The notes below the pieces were generated by a model. The model did not search any database. It was not told the origin of the DNA and worked only from the letters and a program-made list of their open reading frames with translations. DNA of 64,000 nucleotides from Chloroflexota bacterium (GTDB taxonomy: Bacteria > Chloroflexota > UBA6077 > FW602-bin22 > CADDYW01), in NCBI GenBank assembly GCA_902810745.1, contig CADDYW010000005.1, positions 1-64,000 on the forward strand. Direction: 5' to 3'. This document shows, in pieces, positions 52,670 to 60,641 of this stretch. The first letter of the stretch is position 1, and each line of letters begins with the position of its first letter. The translations under genes and the position numbers were made by a program.

Positions 52670-55600
52670 TCAAGGTGCAGAATTCAGCACCGGCTCGCGC
52701 TCTAAGTCAGGCAAACGAGCTTTCGTCTGATCATCGCGTCGACCAAGCAAGCGGCCGAAAAAGCGCTGGACGTCGTCGACAATCGTGTACACCGCCGGGA
52801 TGAAGACCAGCGTGAGCAGCGTCGACGTCAGTAACCCTCCGATCACGACGACCGCCATCGGCGCACGCAGCTCCGAGCCTTCTCCGATCCGGAGCGCGGA
52901 CGGCAGCATCGCGACAACCATCGACGCCGTCGTCATGAGAATCGGCCGCAAGCGCGTTGGGCCTGCCTCCATCAAGGCAGCGTTTCGATCCATCCCACGC
53001 TTCCGCAGTGTGTTCGTGTAATCGACGAGCAGGATCGCGTTTTTGCCAACCAGACCGGTCAGCATGATCAGGCCGATCAGCGAAATCATGTTGAGCGTGT
53101 TATGCGTGACCCAGAGGCCACCAATTGCCCCGACCACCGCCAGCGGCAAACTCAGCATGATGATGAACGGATAGAGCAGCGACTCGTACAACGCTACCAT
53201 CAGCATATACATAAGGAGGATCGAGAGACCGAGCGCCTGGAACAGCTGCCCGAAGGTCTCCACCTGTTGCTGGGTATCGCCTCCCAGACGGATGGTCGTT
53301 CCCGGGCGGAGCTGGAGCGCATCGAGCTGTGACTGTAGATCCTGGCTCACGTCGCCGAGTGAACGCCCTGACACATCCGCGCCGATGGTGATGATCCGCT
53401 GGCGATCTCGCCGCGTGATCTGCGTCGGACCGACTGTTTGCTTCACGTCAGCTACCTGTCCGAGCGAGATCTGCGCGCCAGCGGGGGTGAGCAATGGGAT
53501 ATCCTGCACTGCCTGGATCGTCGGGAAGCTCGAACCGTCGCCGAGAACGCGCACGTCGACCGCCTTCTGACCGGGCGACTGGAGCTGCGTGACCACCGTG
53601 CCGTCGATCGAGGTGCGGACGATGCTGCCAATCTGAGCGGCGGTGAGCCCGAGATCGGCTGCCTTGGAGCGATCGATCTGAACGCTAATCTCGGGCTCAC
53701 CCTGAACACTGCTGTTCGTCACATCGGCCGTTCCGGGCGTCTTCCGAACGATTTCTTCGACCTGTGCCGCGACCTGCTGCAGATACGCTGGATCGTCGCC
53801 CCGAATCTGCACCTGGATTGGCTGGCCCGCGGCGCCGACGATGCTCGGAAGCTGGATCGTCAGCCTGGCGCCCGGTATCGTTCCATTCCACGATCGGACC
53901 AGCCCGACGATTTCGTCCACGGATTGCCTCCGCCGGCTCAGGTCGACGAGCTTTACCTGAATGGTGGCGTACCGCGGCTGGCTGACGATCCCACCCGCGG
54001 CGACGCCGATCGCGTCGAAGGTATCCTCGACCTCGGGAATCTGATGTAGCCGCTGGTCGAGCTGCTTCACGACGTCCTGCGTGGACTGCAGCGTCGTTCC
54101 CGGCGGCATCTCGACGTTCAGCGTGAACTGCCCCTGATCGGCAGCGGGCAGAAAGTCGGTCCCGATTGCCTTCGACGCGACCAGGGCAATCCCTGCCGCG
54201 AAGCTCAGAATGCCGACGCCGACCACGACCCAGCGAAACCGCAGCGACCACGCCAGGACCGAGATGTAGTGCCGCTGCAGCCATCCATAACCGACCTCCC
54301 ACGCCCGTCCGAACACGGCGAGAGGCGAGCGGCTTGCCGGATCGGCAGGGCGAAGCCAGCGTGATGCCAGCATCGGCGTGAGCGTGAAGGAGACGAAGAG
54401 CGAGAACAGCGTCGCCGCGACGATCACCAGCCCGAACTGGCGAAACCACTGACCGACGATTCCGCTCATAAAGGCAACTGGCGTATACACGACGACGTCG
54501 ACCAGCGTAATCGCGATCGCGGCAAGGCCGATCTCGCTCCGCCCCTCCAGTGCTGCGGTGAACGGTGTCTCCCCGAGCTCGAAGTGACGGTAGATGTTCT
54601 CGAGGACGACGATCGAATCGTCGACCAGAATGCCAACGGTGAGCGCCAGTGCCATCATCGACATCATATTCAGCGTGAATCCCAGGGCGAACATCACCGC
54701 GAAGGTCGCGATCACCGAGGTTGGAATCGCCAGGAGAACGATGACCGTGCTTCGCCAGGTATGCAGAAAGAGCAGCAGCACCAGGCCAGTCAAGATGATT
54801 GCCTCGACCAGCGTCCGCTGGACCCCGTCGAGCGATTGGCGGGTGAAGGTCGACGCGTCCGTGACGATGCGCAACGTGACCCCGGGCGGCATCTCCTTCT
54901 CGAGTGAGCCCAGCGCCGCCTTGACCCCGTCGGTCGTCAGCAGCGTATTCGCATCGGCCTGCTTGGTGATCTGAATGCCAAGACTGGGGACGCCATTGGT
55001 GAGGTTGAGCTGACTCTGCTTCTTGTAGGAGTCGACGACGGTTGCCACGTCGCGAAGATAGAGTGGTCCACCCGGCCCGCTACTGACCACGATGTTCTGA
55101 AAGCTGGGGACGTTCTGCACCAGTGCATTCACCCGAACCTGGTAATCGAGCGAGCCCTGACTGAGCGTTCCCCCAGGAATATCGACGTTTTGCGCGGCCA
55201 GAGCCGAGTTGATCTGAGCAATCGAGAGACCATAGGCTCGGAGCTTGTCCTCGCTCACGCGGACCTGGATCTCGCGCTCGAGTCCGCCGATCACCTTGAC
55301 CGAGCTCACCCCTTCGACGGTACTGAGCCGCGGCGCAATGACGTCGTTGGCGAGTCGATAGAGCTCGGTTGGACTAACCGAGCCGCTGACCGCGATATTC
55401 ATGACCGGTAACGAGGTGATATCGGCCTTGACGACGCTCGGCGGTTGGGCATCCTGGGGAAGCGAGCCACGCAGGCCATTGATCTTCCGCTCGACGTCGA
55501 TCGACGCGGAATCGCCGTCGACGTCCTGCTTGAAGACCACGACGACGTACGAAACGCCTTCTGCCGAGTACGACTGGATGTAGTCGATACCGTTGAGGCC

Positions 55601-55816
55601 CGCCACGGCGTCTTCGATCGGTTTCGTGACAAGCTGCTCGATGGTTTCCGGTCCAGCACCGGGATAGACCGTGACGACGCTGGTGACGGGGAAGTCGACT
55701 TTCGGGTAGAGGTCGACACCCAGCTTCGTGTAGCTGACCGCGCCGAGTACGACGAGGCCCAGTACCACCATCGCAATGAAGAGGGGACGCAGAATCGCAA
55801 TGCGCGTCAGGCCCAT
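52670..55816 (-). CDS. RND family efflux transporter (HAE1/AcrB type)
   Basis: 1048 aa, ATG with GGGAGG 6 nt upstream. Twelve membrane segments in the usual 1+5+1+5 order, starting ILRPLFIAMVVLGLVVLGAV. Porter-domain motif YPGAGPETIEQLVTKPIEDA, and membrane segment 4 with the proton-relay acidic pair in LALTVGILVDDSIVVLENIY. Also VIVAATLFSLFVSFTLTPML and GLIMLTGLVGKNAILLVDYT. Full length for the family, so likely functional. It exports hydrophobic drugs or metabolites using the proton gradient. It follows its adaptor by 3 nt. No outer-membrane TolC gene is present, consistent with a cell that lacks an outer membrane (inference). Confidence 0.95.
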   Translation of the reverse strand: MGLTRIAILRPLFIAMVVLGLVVLGAVSYTKLGVDLYPKVDFPVTSVVTVYPGAGPETIEQLVTKPIEDAVAGLNGIDYIQSYSAEGVSYVVVVFKQDVDGDSASIDVERKINGLRGSLPQDAQPPSVVKADITSLPVMNIAVSGSVSPTELYRLANDVIAPRLSTVEGVSSVKVIGGLEREIQVRVSEDKLRAYGLSIAQINSALAAQNVDIPGGTLSQGSLDYQVRVNALVQNVPSFQNIVVSSGPGGPLYLRDVATVVDSYKKQSQLNLTNGVPSLGIQITKQADANTLLTTDGVKAALGSLEKEMPPGVTLRIVTDASTFTRQSLDGVQRTLVEAIILTGLVLLLFLHTWRSTVIVLLAIPTSVIATFAVMFALGFTLNMMSMMALALTVGILVDDSIVVLENIYRHFELGETPFTAALEGRSEIGLAAIAITLVDVVVYTPVAFMSGIVGQWFRQFGLVIVAATLFSLFVSFTLTPMLASRWLRPADPASRSPLAVFGRAWEVGYGWLQRHYISVLAWSLRFRWVVVGVGILSFAAGIALVASKAIGTDFLPAADQGQFTLNVEMPPGTTLQSTQDVVKQLDQRLHQIPEVEDTFDAIGVAAGGIVSQPRYATIQVKLVDLSRRRQSVDEIVGLVRSWNGTIPGARLTIQLPSIVGAAGQPIQVQIRGDDPAYLQQVAAQVEEIVRKTPGTADVTNSSVQGEPEISVQIDRSKAADLGLTAAQIGSIVRTSIDGTVVTQLQSPGQKAVDVRVLGDGSSFPTIQAVQDIPLLTPAGAQISLGQVADVKQTVGPTQITRRDRQRIITIGADVSGRSLGDVSQDLQSQLDALQLRPGTTIRLGGDTQQQVETFGQLFQALGLSILLMYMLMVALYESLLYPFIIMLSLPLAVVGAIGGLWVTHNTLNMISLIGLIMLTGLVGKNAILLVDYTNTLRKRGMDRNAALMEAGPTRLRPILMTTASMVVAMLPSALRIGEGSELRAPMAVVVIGGLLTSTLLTLVFIPAVYTIVDDVQRFFGRLLGRRDDQTKARLPDLEREPVLNSAP

Positions 55817-55819
55817 TCT

Positions 55820-57373
55820 CTACCTCCCTGTGTTCGCGGGGGCAACGTGGTCCCCATCGCGCAGGGCTGGCTTATTTCCAGCCACGACGACCTGACCCTC
55901 GTTCAGGCCATCGGTAATCTCGGCATTGTTTTGATCTTCGACCCCGACGGTGACCGGCTGGACCGCGATCACCCCGTTCCGCACCAGATAGACCTCGGTC
56001 TTACCGTTATCGTTGACAAGGGCCGAGATAGGAACGATCAGCACGTTTTGCTGGGGTTTCACCCGGATACTGACCTGGGCATACATACCGGGCTTGAGCT
56101 GTCCCTTCGGATCTTCCGCGGCCAAACGGACGACCGCGGTTCGGCTGCGCGGATCGACGACCGGTGGATCGCCGACGACCGACGCGGCGAACGGAACGCC
56201 CGGGAACGCGGGCACCAGCACCGTCGCCTTCTGCCCCGCCTGGATCAGGCCCAGCTTCGCCTCCTCAACGTTGACGTCGACCTCCACGTTCTTGGAAACG
56301 ATCACGACGATAGGCGTCGATGGGCTCGCCATCGCACCGGGGTCAAGCAGCTTCTGGGCGATCACGCCGTCGATGGGAGACGTGACCTTGGCGTCGTTGA
56401 GCTGGAGCTTCACCAGGTCGAGTCCGGCCTTCGCCTGCTCCACCGCCGTCTGAGCAAGCGTGAGATCCTGATCGGTAAACGGCTGCTGCGCGAGCGCGAG
56501 CTGCGCGCGCGCAGCCTCGACCGCGGCCTCCGCCTGGGCCACGTCGTGCTCGGTGTACGGATGCTGGGCGAGATCGTACTGCTGCTGTGCTGCGTCGACC
56601 GCCGCCTGCGCCTGATCGAGAGCCTCTTTCGTCGGTGGCGACGTCAGAATCTTAAGCTGCTGCTCAGCCTGCTCCACGGCGGTCTCCGCCGCGAGTGCGC
56701 TCGCCTGAGCCGACTTGCACATGAAATCCGGGTTGCGCGGGTTGCAGGCGCCATCTTTCTGGACCTGCGCCGCGAATAGCGCGTTCTTCGCCTGATCGAC
56801 GGCGAGCTGCGCGGCCTTGACCTGGTCCGGCGTCGGCCCGGCCTTGAGCTGAGCCAGCTTTGCTTTTGCCGCGTCGAGGTTCGCCTTCGCCTGCGCGACC
56901 GTCTCTGGTCTGGGACCATCCTTGATCGCCGCCAGTCTGGCTTCCGCGGCGGCCAGATTCGCCCTGGCTTGCGCCACCGTCTCGCTGCGGGGCCCGGCCT
57001 TCATCTGATCCAGCTTGGTCTGGGCGGCCGTGAGCGCTGCTTGCGCCTGCTCGAGCTGAGGCTCCAGCGCGCTCGTGTCGAGTTCGGCGATCACGTCGCC
57101 GGCCTTGACCACGCTGCCGACGCTGACGTTGAGCTTCTGGATACGGCCACTGATCTTGGGCACAACGTTGATCTGCAAGCTTGCCTGCACGCTGCCGCTG
57201 TAGGTCAGCGTACTCTCGATGCTGCCACGCTTGACCGTCGCCACGTCGACGACGGCTGGTCGCGGTGTCGGCGTTGGTCCCGCGGCAACGTTGGGCGCCG
57301 TGGGACGGCAAGCACTCACGGCTAGCCCGAGCAACACGAGGCTAGCCAACGCACGATGGACGCGGGAATTCAA
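55820..57373 (-). CDS. RND/HlyD-type periplasmic adaptor lipoprotein
   Basis: 517 aa, TTG start with GGGAGG 7 nt upstream. Lipoprotein signal HRALASLVLLGLAVSAC. Barrel-sandwich half-motifs SGRIQKLNVSVGSVVKAGDV and KVTSPIDGVIAQKLLDPGAM frame a very long helical hairpin (residues about 100-330). The hairpin begins with three near-copies of a 30-residue unit carrying AGPRSETVAQA, DGPRPETVAQA and AGPTPDQVKAA. Near the middle is a short loop with two cysteines (DGACNPRNPDFMCKS) that could form a disulfide. Links the RND pump to the outside. Its start overlaps the tetR stop. Confidence 0.93.
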   Translation of the reverse strand: MNSRVHRALASLVLLGLAVSACRPTAPNVAAGPTPTPRPAVVDVATVKRGSIESTLTYSGSVQASLQINVVPKISGRIQKLNVSVGSVVKAGDVIAELDTSALEPQLEQAQAALTAAQTKLDQMKAGPRSETVAQARANLAAAEARLAAIKDGPRPETVAQAKANLDAAKAKLAQLKAGPTPDQVKAAQLAVDQAKNALFAAQVQKDGACNPRNPDFMCKSAQASALAAETAVEQAEQQLKILTSPPTKEALDQAQAAVDAAQQQYDLAQHPYTEHDVAQAEAAVEAARAQLALAQQPFTDQDLTLAQTAVEQAKAGLDLVKLQLNDAKVTSPIDGVIAQKLLDPGAMASPSTPIVVIVSKNVEVDVNVEEAKLGLIQAGQKATVLVPAFPGVPFAASVVGDPPVVDPRSRTAVVRLAAEDPKGQLKPGMYAQVSIRVKPQQNVLIVPISALVNDNGKTEVYLVRNGVIAVQPVTVGVEDQNNAEITDGLNEGQVVVAGNKPALRDGDHVAPANTGR

Positions 57374-58077
57374 CGTTCATCCTCCCGATCACCGCCTCGA
57401 TGCGGTGAACTCTCCCTGCCTGGCGTCTGAGCCGGATTCGTCGCCGGTAGGACGACGGGTGACGCCAGATTGTTGCGCGACCGCTCCGACGCCAGGCCGA
57501 ACATGATGAAATCGACGATCTCCCGTGCCAGCCGTTCCACGTCGACCTGTGGCTCCAGCGCCAGGAGACGCTCGATCGCTACTCCGAGCAGTCGCGAGAC
57601 GATATCCGCCGCAAAGTCCGCGGATATCGGTCGCACCTCGCCCTCCTCGATCGCGCGGGTGATACGTGCCGAAAGCTGCTGCATCAGGGTCTGTCCAAGA
57701 CTTCGGAGAGACGTCGCCGCGTCGGGCGCCGCGGCGATGTATTCATGCATGCACACGGCTGCCATCCGAGGATTCCGATGGCACGCTTCGAGGGCTGCCT
57801 GGAACATGCGAATCAGATCCGTTGACAGACGGTCGTCGCCACCCCCAGCCGCCGGACCGTGGATATCAGCGATCAGACGATTGGTGAACCACGTCATGAG
57901 GTACCGGAAGATGTCAGCCTTGCTGTGGAAGTAGAGGTATACGGTCCCGTGGGCTACCCCGGCTTCGTTGGCAATGTCGGAGATCGTGGCGTTGGCGTAT
58001 CCACGCTTGCCGAAAACCGTGACCGCGGCACGGAGGATCTGGGCCCGTCTCTCTTCGATATCAGTTGCTCGCGGCAT
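57370..58077 (-). CDS. TetR/AcrR family repressor of the efflux operon
   Basis: 235 aa from ATG 58077, with AAGGA 7 nt upstream; the frame is open to 58116, but that would run through the operator. The N-terminal TetR domain is AQILRAAVTVFGKRGYANAT, ISDIANEAGVAHGTVYLYFH and SKADIFRYL. The ligand-binding C-terminal domain has a typical ACHRNPRMAAVCMHEYIAAA helix. A disordered Pro/Ser/Arg-rich tail ends the protein. First gene of tetR-hlyD-RND. An operator palindrome directly upstream implies autorepression, relieved by a pump substrate (inference). Confidence 0.93.
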   Translation of the reverse strand: MPRATDIEERRAQILRAAVTVFGKRGYANATISDIANEAGVAHGTVYLYFHSKADIFRYLMTWFTNRLIADIHGPAAGGGDDRLSTDLIRMFQAALEACHRNPRMAAVCMHEYIAAAPDAATSLRSLGQTLMQQLSARITRAIEEGEVRPISADFAADIVSRLLGVAIERLLALEPQVDVERLAREIVDFIMFGLASERSRNNLASPVVLPATNPAQTPGRESSPHRGGDREDER

Positions 58078-58093
58078 CGGATATCCTTCGCGC

Positions 58094-58119
58094 TTAATGA
58101 CTGACACGTCAGTCATTAA
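58094..58119. promoter_or_regulatory. TetR-type operator palindrome
   Basis: Perfect inverted repeat with 12-bp arms (TTAATGACTGAC and GTCAGTCATTAA) around a 2-bp centre AC. It ends 17 nt before the tetR ATG and lies just downstream of the -10 element at 58129-58134, so a bound repressor would cover the transcription start. The TGACTGAC core matches operators of several TetR/AcrR-type efflux repressors. Confidence 0.8.
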
Positions 58120-58128
58120 CCTGCAACC

Positions 58129-58158
58129 ATCCTAGCACCCGCGCCGCCCGGTCGTCAA
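58129..58158 (-). promoter_or_regulatory. Promoter of the tetR-hlyD-RND operon
   Basis: Minus strand: TTGACG (58158-58153), 18-nt spacer, TAGGAT (58134-58129). The start would fall near 58122, next to the operator at 58119-58094, giving a leader of about 45 nt. Confidence 0.65.
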
Positions 58159-58287
58159 TAGCCCGTTCCCCCCAGCGCACTCGGTCCACGCGCGAGCCGC
58201 GGCGAAGGGTCGCGGGGCGGCCGTCATCTCCCGCTCGTGTCGCGTTCTCGCTGTCGAGCTGGACGCAGATCGCCCTGCACGGTTCCG

Positions 58288-58314
58288 TTGCTCGCACCCG
58301 CGATCTGATAGAAT
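58288..58314 (+). promoter_or_regulatory. Possible promoter of the glutaredoxin-like gene
   Basis: TTGCTC, 15-nt spacer, TAGAAT (58309-58314). The spacing is short and the -35 weak, but it is the only candidate in the 218-nt divergent gap. Leader about 30 nt to GTG 58352. Confidence 0.3.
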
Positions 58315-58351
58315 TCGGTGTGTCACCGCGTGATCTGACCAGGGGTTAGAC

Positions 58352-58603
58352 GTGGACGTGATCGTGTACAGCCACGAGCGTTGAACGGCCTGCCGCGTGG
58401 TAAAGGATTTCCTTTCCCAGCGGGGCGTGAGTTTCACGCTCAAGAACCTCGCGACCGACGCCGACGCTCGCGAGGAGTTCATCAGACAGGGTTACCTGCT
58501 TCCGCCCGTCACCGTCATCGATGGCGAGGCGATTGCCGGGTTTGATCCGGTGAAGCTGGAGCAGATGTTGGAGCGAGGAGCGAAGACTCGTGGGACTGCC
58601 TGA
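58352..58603 (+). CDS. Glutaredoxin/NrdH-like protein with in-frame TGA at the redox motif; candidate selenoprotein
   Basis: Read with TGA as selenocysteine, this is 83 aa: MDVIVYSHER-U-TACRVVKDFL and onward. GTG 58352 has AGGGG 6 nt upstream. The opening beta strand DVIVYS, the motif position (U11-T-A-C14), helix CRVVKDFLSQRGVSFTLKNL, cis-Pro loop LPPVTVIDGEAIAGFD and last helix KLEQMLERG are a complete glutaredoxin/NrdH fold. The TGA (58382-58384) stands exactly where the first Cys of CxxC belongs, and nothing else is damaged. A stem-loop follows directly. Reading from the next start (58397) would give a 68-aa protein lacking the first strand and the whole CxxC motif. The alternative is a single nonsense mutation. 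The predicted role is thiol-disulfide exchange. Confidence 0.72.
58393..58423 (+). promoter_or_regulatory. Candidate bacterial SECIS stem-loop
   Basis: Nine nt after the TGA (58382-58384) a 12-bp stem begins: CCGC pairs with GCGG, one bulged G (58397), TGG with CCA, one T/C mismatch (58401/58416), AAAGG with CCTTT, loop ATTT (58407-58410). The apical loop lies 22 nt beyond the TGA, in the range of known bacterial SECIS elements. If the closing G-C pair opens, the loop begins with G as in known cases. It lies inside the coding sequence, as bacterial SECIS elements do. Confidence 0.6.
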
Positions 58604-59186
58604 CCTGACCGTCGACATGGACGGCGTGCTCTGCCGGCCAGTGACCTGGTTCAACCTGGTAATCAGCCGTGACATCTACCGTCCACCGGCGCTGGACCCC
58701 CACCGCGACCGCATTCGTTCACCGCTCGCCAGGCGTCTGATCGAATGGCGCGCAGGGCAGCTTATCCGGTATGACTGGCGCAGACCGATGCCTCTCGTAG
58801 CTGACGGTCTGGCAGGCCTTGCCGAGGTGAGTCGATTGATCCTGCTGTCTGGCCGGCCCGAATCGTCGCGCAAAGCAACCGAGCGCTGGCTCGAGCGGCA
58901 TAGGCTTCGGGAGTACTTCTCCGAGATCGTTCTCAACGACCGTGGACTCTCCAACGCGGCCTTCAAGCTTCTGACGCTGCGCGAGCGGGGTATCAGCCAC
59001 CACGTCGACGACGATGGTCGCGTTGCCTATTTTCTGGCGACGGAGGCGCCGCGGACCGTGTTCTTGATCGCCTGGCGGCGTAACGCCGGGCTCCCCTATC
59101 CGCCGACCGTCCACCGCGTGCACAACCTTGTCGAGGCGGCCGACCGGATGCGTCAGATCTCCGAGTCACGATCCAGGGAATCCTGA
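58590..59186 (+). CDS. HAD-superfamily phosphatase-like protein
   Basis: 198 aa, GTG start 14 nt inside the end of the preceding gene, so translationally coupled. HAD motif I LTVDMDGVLCRP (DxDG), motif II LILLSGRPESSR and a motif III/IV-like C-terminal GISHHVDDDGRVAYFLA, where HHVDDD supplies the acidic pair. There is no large cap; a short insert (YRPPALDPHRDRIRSPLARR) follows motif I. The family dephosphorylates small metabolites, often nucleotides. The substrate is unknown. The pairing with the candidate selenoprotein suggests a shared transcript rather than a known pathway. Confidence 0.82.
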   Translation: MGLPDLTVDMDGVLCRPVTWFNLVISRDIYRPPALDPHRDRIRSPLARRLIEWRAGQLIRYDWRRPMPLVADGLAGLAEVSRLILLSGRPESSRKATERWLERHRLREYFSEIVLNDRGLSNAAFKLLTLRERGISHHVDDDGRVAYFLATEAPRTVFLIAWRRNAGLPYPPTVHRVHNLVEAADRMRQISESRSRES

Positions 59187-59549
59187 CGCGTGCCCGGACG
59201 CGGCGCTCAAGCCGACCCCTGGCGCGCCCGGCGCCAGCGCGATCAACCTGGATCGCCCTGCTAAGGGCTCCGCCGGCACAACCGTCCCTCCACCGCGAGT
59301 ACGATGCTCAACAGAGGCAGTATGCCTTCTCATCGCTGGCGAAGCTGTTACGCCACTTCCGGCTGAACGATCATCGCTGCGGCGCCCCGGTCATCCCAGG
59401 CCGCGGCGAGGAGTCCCTTGGCCCGCGCGGCCGATCCCATGGACCGCTCGCCGATGTTCGGAGTGGCACCGCGTCGCCGTTCGGCCGGCCCCCCCTATCA
59501 CCGCCTCGACCGGAGCCCGGCGCAGCAGGTCAAACCGCACCCGGATAGG
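59187..59549. other. Intergenic region with hairpin
   Basis: No gene seen in 363 nt. CTGGCGC-GCCCG-GCGCCAG (59219-59237) forms a 7-bp stem 33 nt after the HAD gene stop and may end its transcript; there is no U-tract. I looked for a tRNA here and found none. Confidence 0.35.
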
Positions 59550-59816
59550 CTAGGAGCTATACTCGAAGGGCCACCACGATTGAGTTCCCGAATTGTTCGT
59601 TCCAGAGCCCGAGCCTCCGGAACTGCTCGAATGCGCGTCGCTGGACGAGGTGGCGGCTGCTGCCTCGGCCGTCGACTCGCCGTCGGAGACGACCTGTAGC
59701 GCTCCGCTCTTATCTTCTACGATGACGTTGCACCAGGGACATGTATCGCGAACCGCCTCGGCGTCGACGATGAAGTCACGATGGCACCCTGGGCAACTCC
59801 AGGACTTGACTGACAC
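59550..59816 (-). CDS. Small zinc-ribbon protein with low-complexity tail
   Basis: 88 aa from GTG 59816, with GGAGG 9 nt upstream; a TTG 9 nt earlier is too close to the ribosome site. Two CxxC pairs (SWSCPGCHRDF and DTCPWCNVIVED), about 16 residues apart, form a zinc ribbon. The remainder is a Ser/Gly/Ala-rich tail (ATSSSDAHSSSSGGSGSG) ending TQSWWPFEYSS. No known function. The tail may be flexible or surface-exposed. Confidence 0.7.
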   Translation of the reverse strand: MSVKSWSCPGCHRDFIVDAEAVRDTCPWCNVIVEDKSGALQVVSDGESTAEAAAATSSSDAHSSSSGGSGSGTNNSGTQSWWPFEYSS

Positions 59817-60062
59817 CGGAAACAACCTCCGGATTCGACCGGCTGACGGGTAGGAAGCCGCCGTGCGAACGCTTCCCGTTGCTCGCAGCCCAGCATTTCC
59901 GGTGCCAGCAGTCGGCTCGGTCGCCCGTCGCCGCCTGACCCCGTGAGTCGCTTCGTCGTACTCGATCCGCCGAGCAGGTCGCAGCGGTTATGGCCGAACC
60001 GGGGCGTCCGACGATCCGCGACCGGCCTCCTCCCCACGGGGACACGCCACGCGCAGCACCGC
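59817..60062. other. Non-coding gap between zinc-ribbon and phosphatase genes
   Basis: No gene supported in 246 nt. The frames present are Arg-rich and lack any recognisable fold. It should hold the zinc-ribbon promoter, but I see no convincing hexamers. Confidence 0.3.
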
Positions 60063-60641
60063 TCACGGTATCGTGCGCGAGATGGTCGGCGGGGCGTCAC
60101 CGTCGAAGACGATTGTCGTCACCGAGCCCTTTGCCGGCTCGGCAGCGCCGCGCAGCGCGCTGACCGCGAACGGCAATCCTTCGAGACCAATCCGCAGGAT
60201 GGCAATCGGGGCGGCGTGACTTACGCAGACAACCTCGGCACCCTCGTAGCGACGTCGAACGGTCTCGACAAATCGACTCATCCGACGGAATACGTCGGCC
60301 ATCGTCTCATCGCTCGGATCCTTCGGATTGTCGAACATATTGATCGTGGCGGGGACGTCGGCGATCTTTAGACCCTGGTAGCTGGTCTGGACCTCGGCCA
60401 GACGCGGAGAAATGACAATACGCAGCGACGGGTGATGCTCCCGAATCGCCCGCGCGGTCTGCACGGCGCGAAGCTGCGGACTCGAGTAGATCCTGGCGAT
60501 CGGATGCCCGGCCAGGAAGCGCGCGACCCGGTCGGCCTGAGTACGCCCGAGCGCACTCAGGCCGAATCCTGGAAGACGTCCGTAGATGATCCCCTCGGGA
60601 TTCTCGACGTCGCAGTGGCGAACAAAGTGGAACGTGATCAC
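60063..60641 (-). CDS. Histidine phosphatase family protein (phosphoglycerate mutase-like)
   Basis: 192 aa, GTG start in a 4-nt overlap with the molybdenum large-subunit gene. MITFHFVRHCDVENPEG carries the catalytic RH pair, here RHC rather than the usual RHG. Then IYGRLPGFGLSALGRTQADR, IYSSPQLRAVQTARAI and second His in VVCVSHAAPIAILRIGL. Acts on small phosphoesters or phosphoproteins. Such phosphatases sit beside many unrelated operons. Here it is the last gene of the xanthine-dehydrogenase-like operon and could process a cofactor or product (inference). Confidence 0.88.
   Translation of the reverse strand: MITFHFVRHCDVENPEGIIYGRLPGFGLSALGRTQADRVARFLAGHPIARIYSSPQLRAVQTARAIREHHPSLRIVISPRLAEVQTSYQGLKIADVPATINMFDNPKDPSDETMADVFRRMSRFVETVRRRYEGAEVVCVSHAAPIAILRIGLEGLPFAVSALRGAAEPAKGSVTTIVFDGDAPPTISRTIP

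Noticed and set aside
55445-56779. Long plus-strand open frame over the RND/adaptor junction
   Set aside because: Shadow of two well-supported minus-strand genes; Arg/His/Asp-rich with no motifs.
56800-57060. Repeats in the adaptor gene as a CRISPR-like or assembly artefact
   Set aside because: The units are coding, in frame, diverged at the DNA level and typical of coiled-coil hairpin growth.
59187-59549. tRNA gene (including tRNA-Sec) near the candidate selenoprotein
   Set aside because: No acceptor-stem pairing with a T-arm GGTTCGA-type sequence could be found here or in other gaps.
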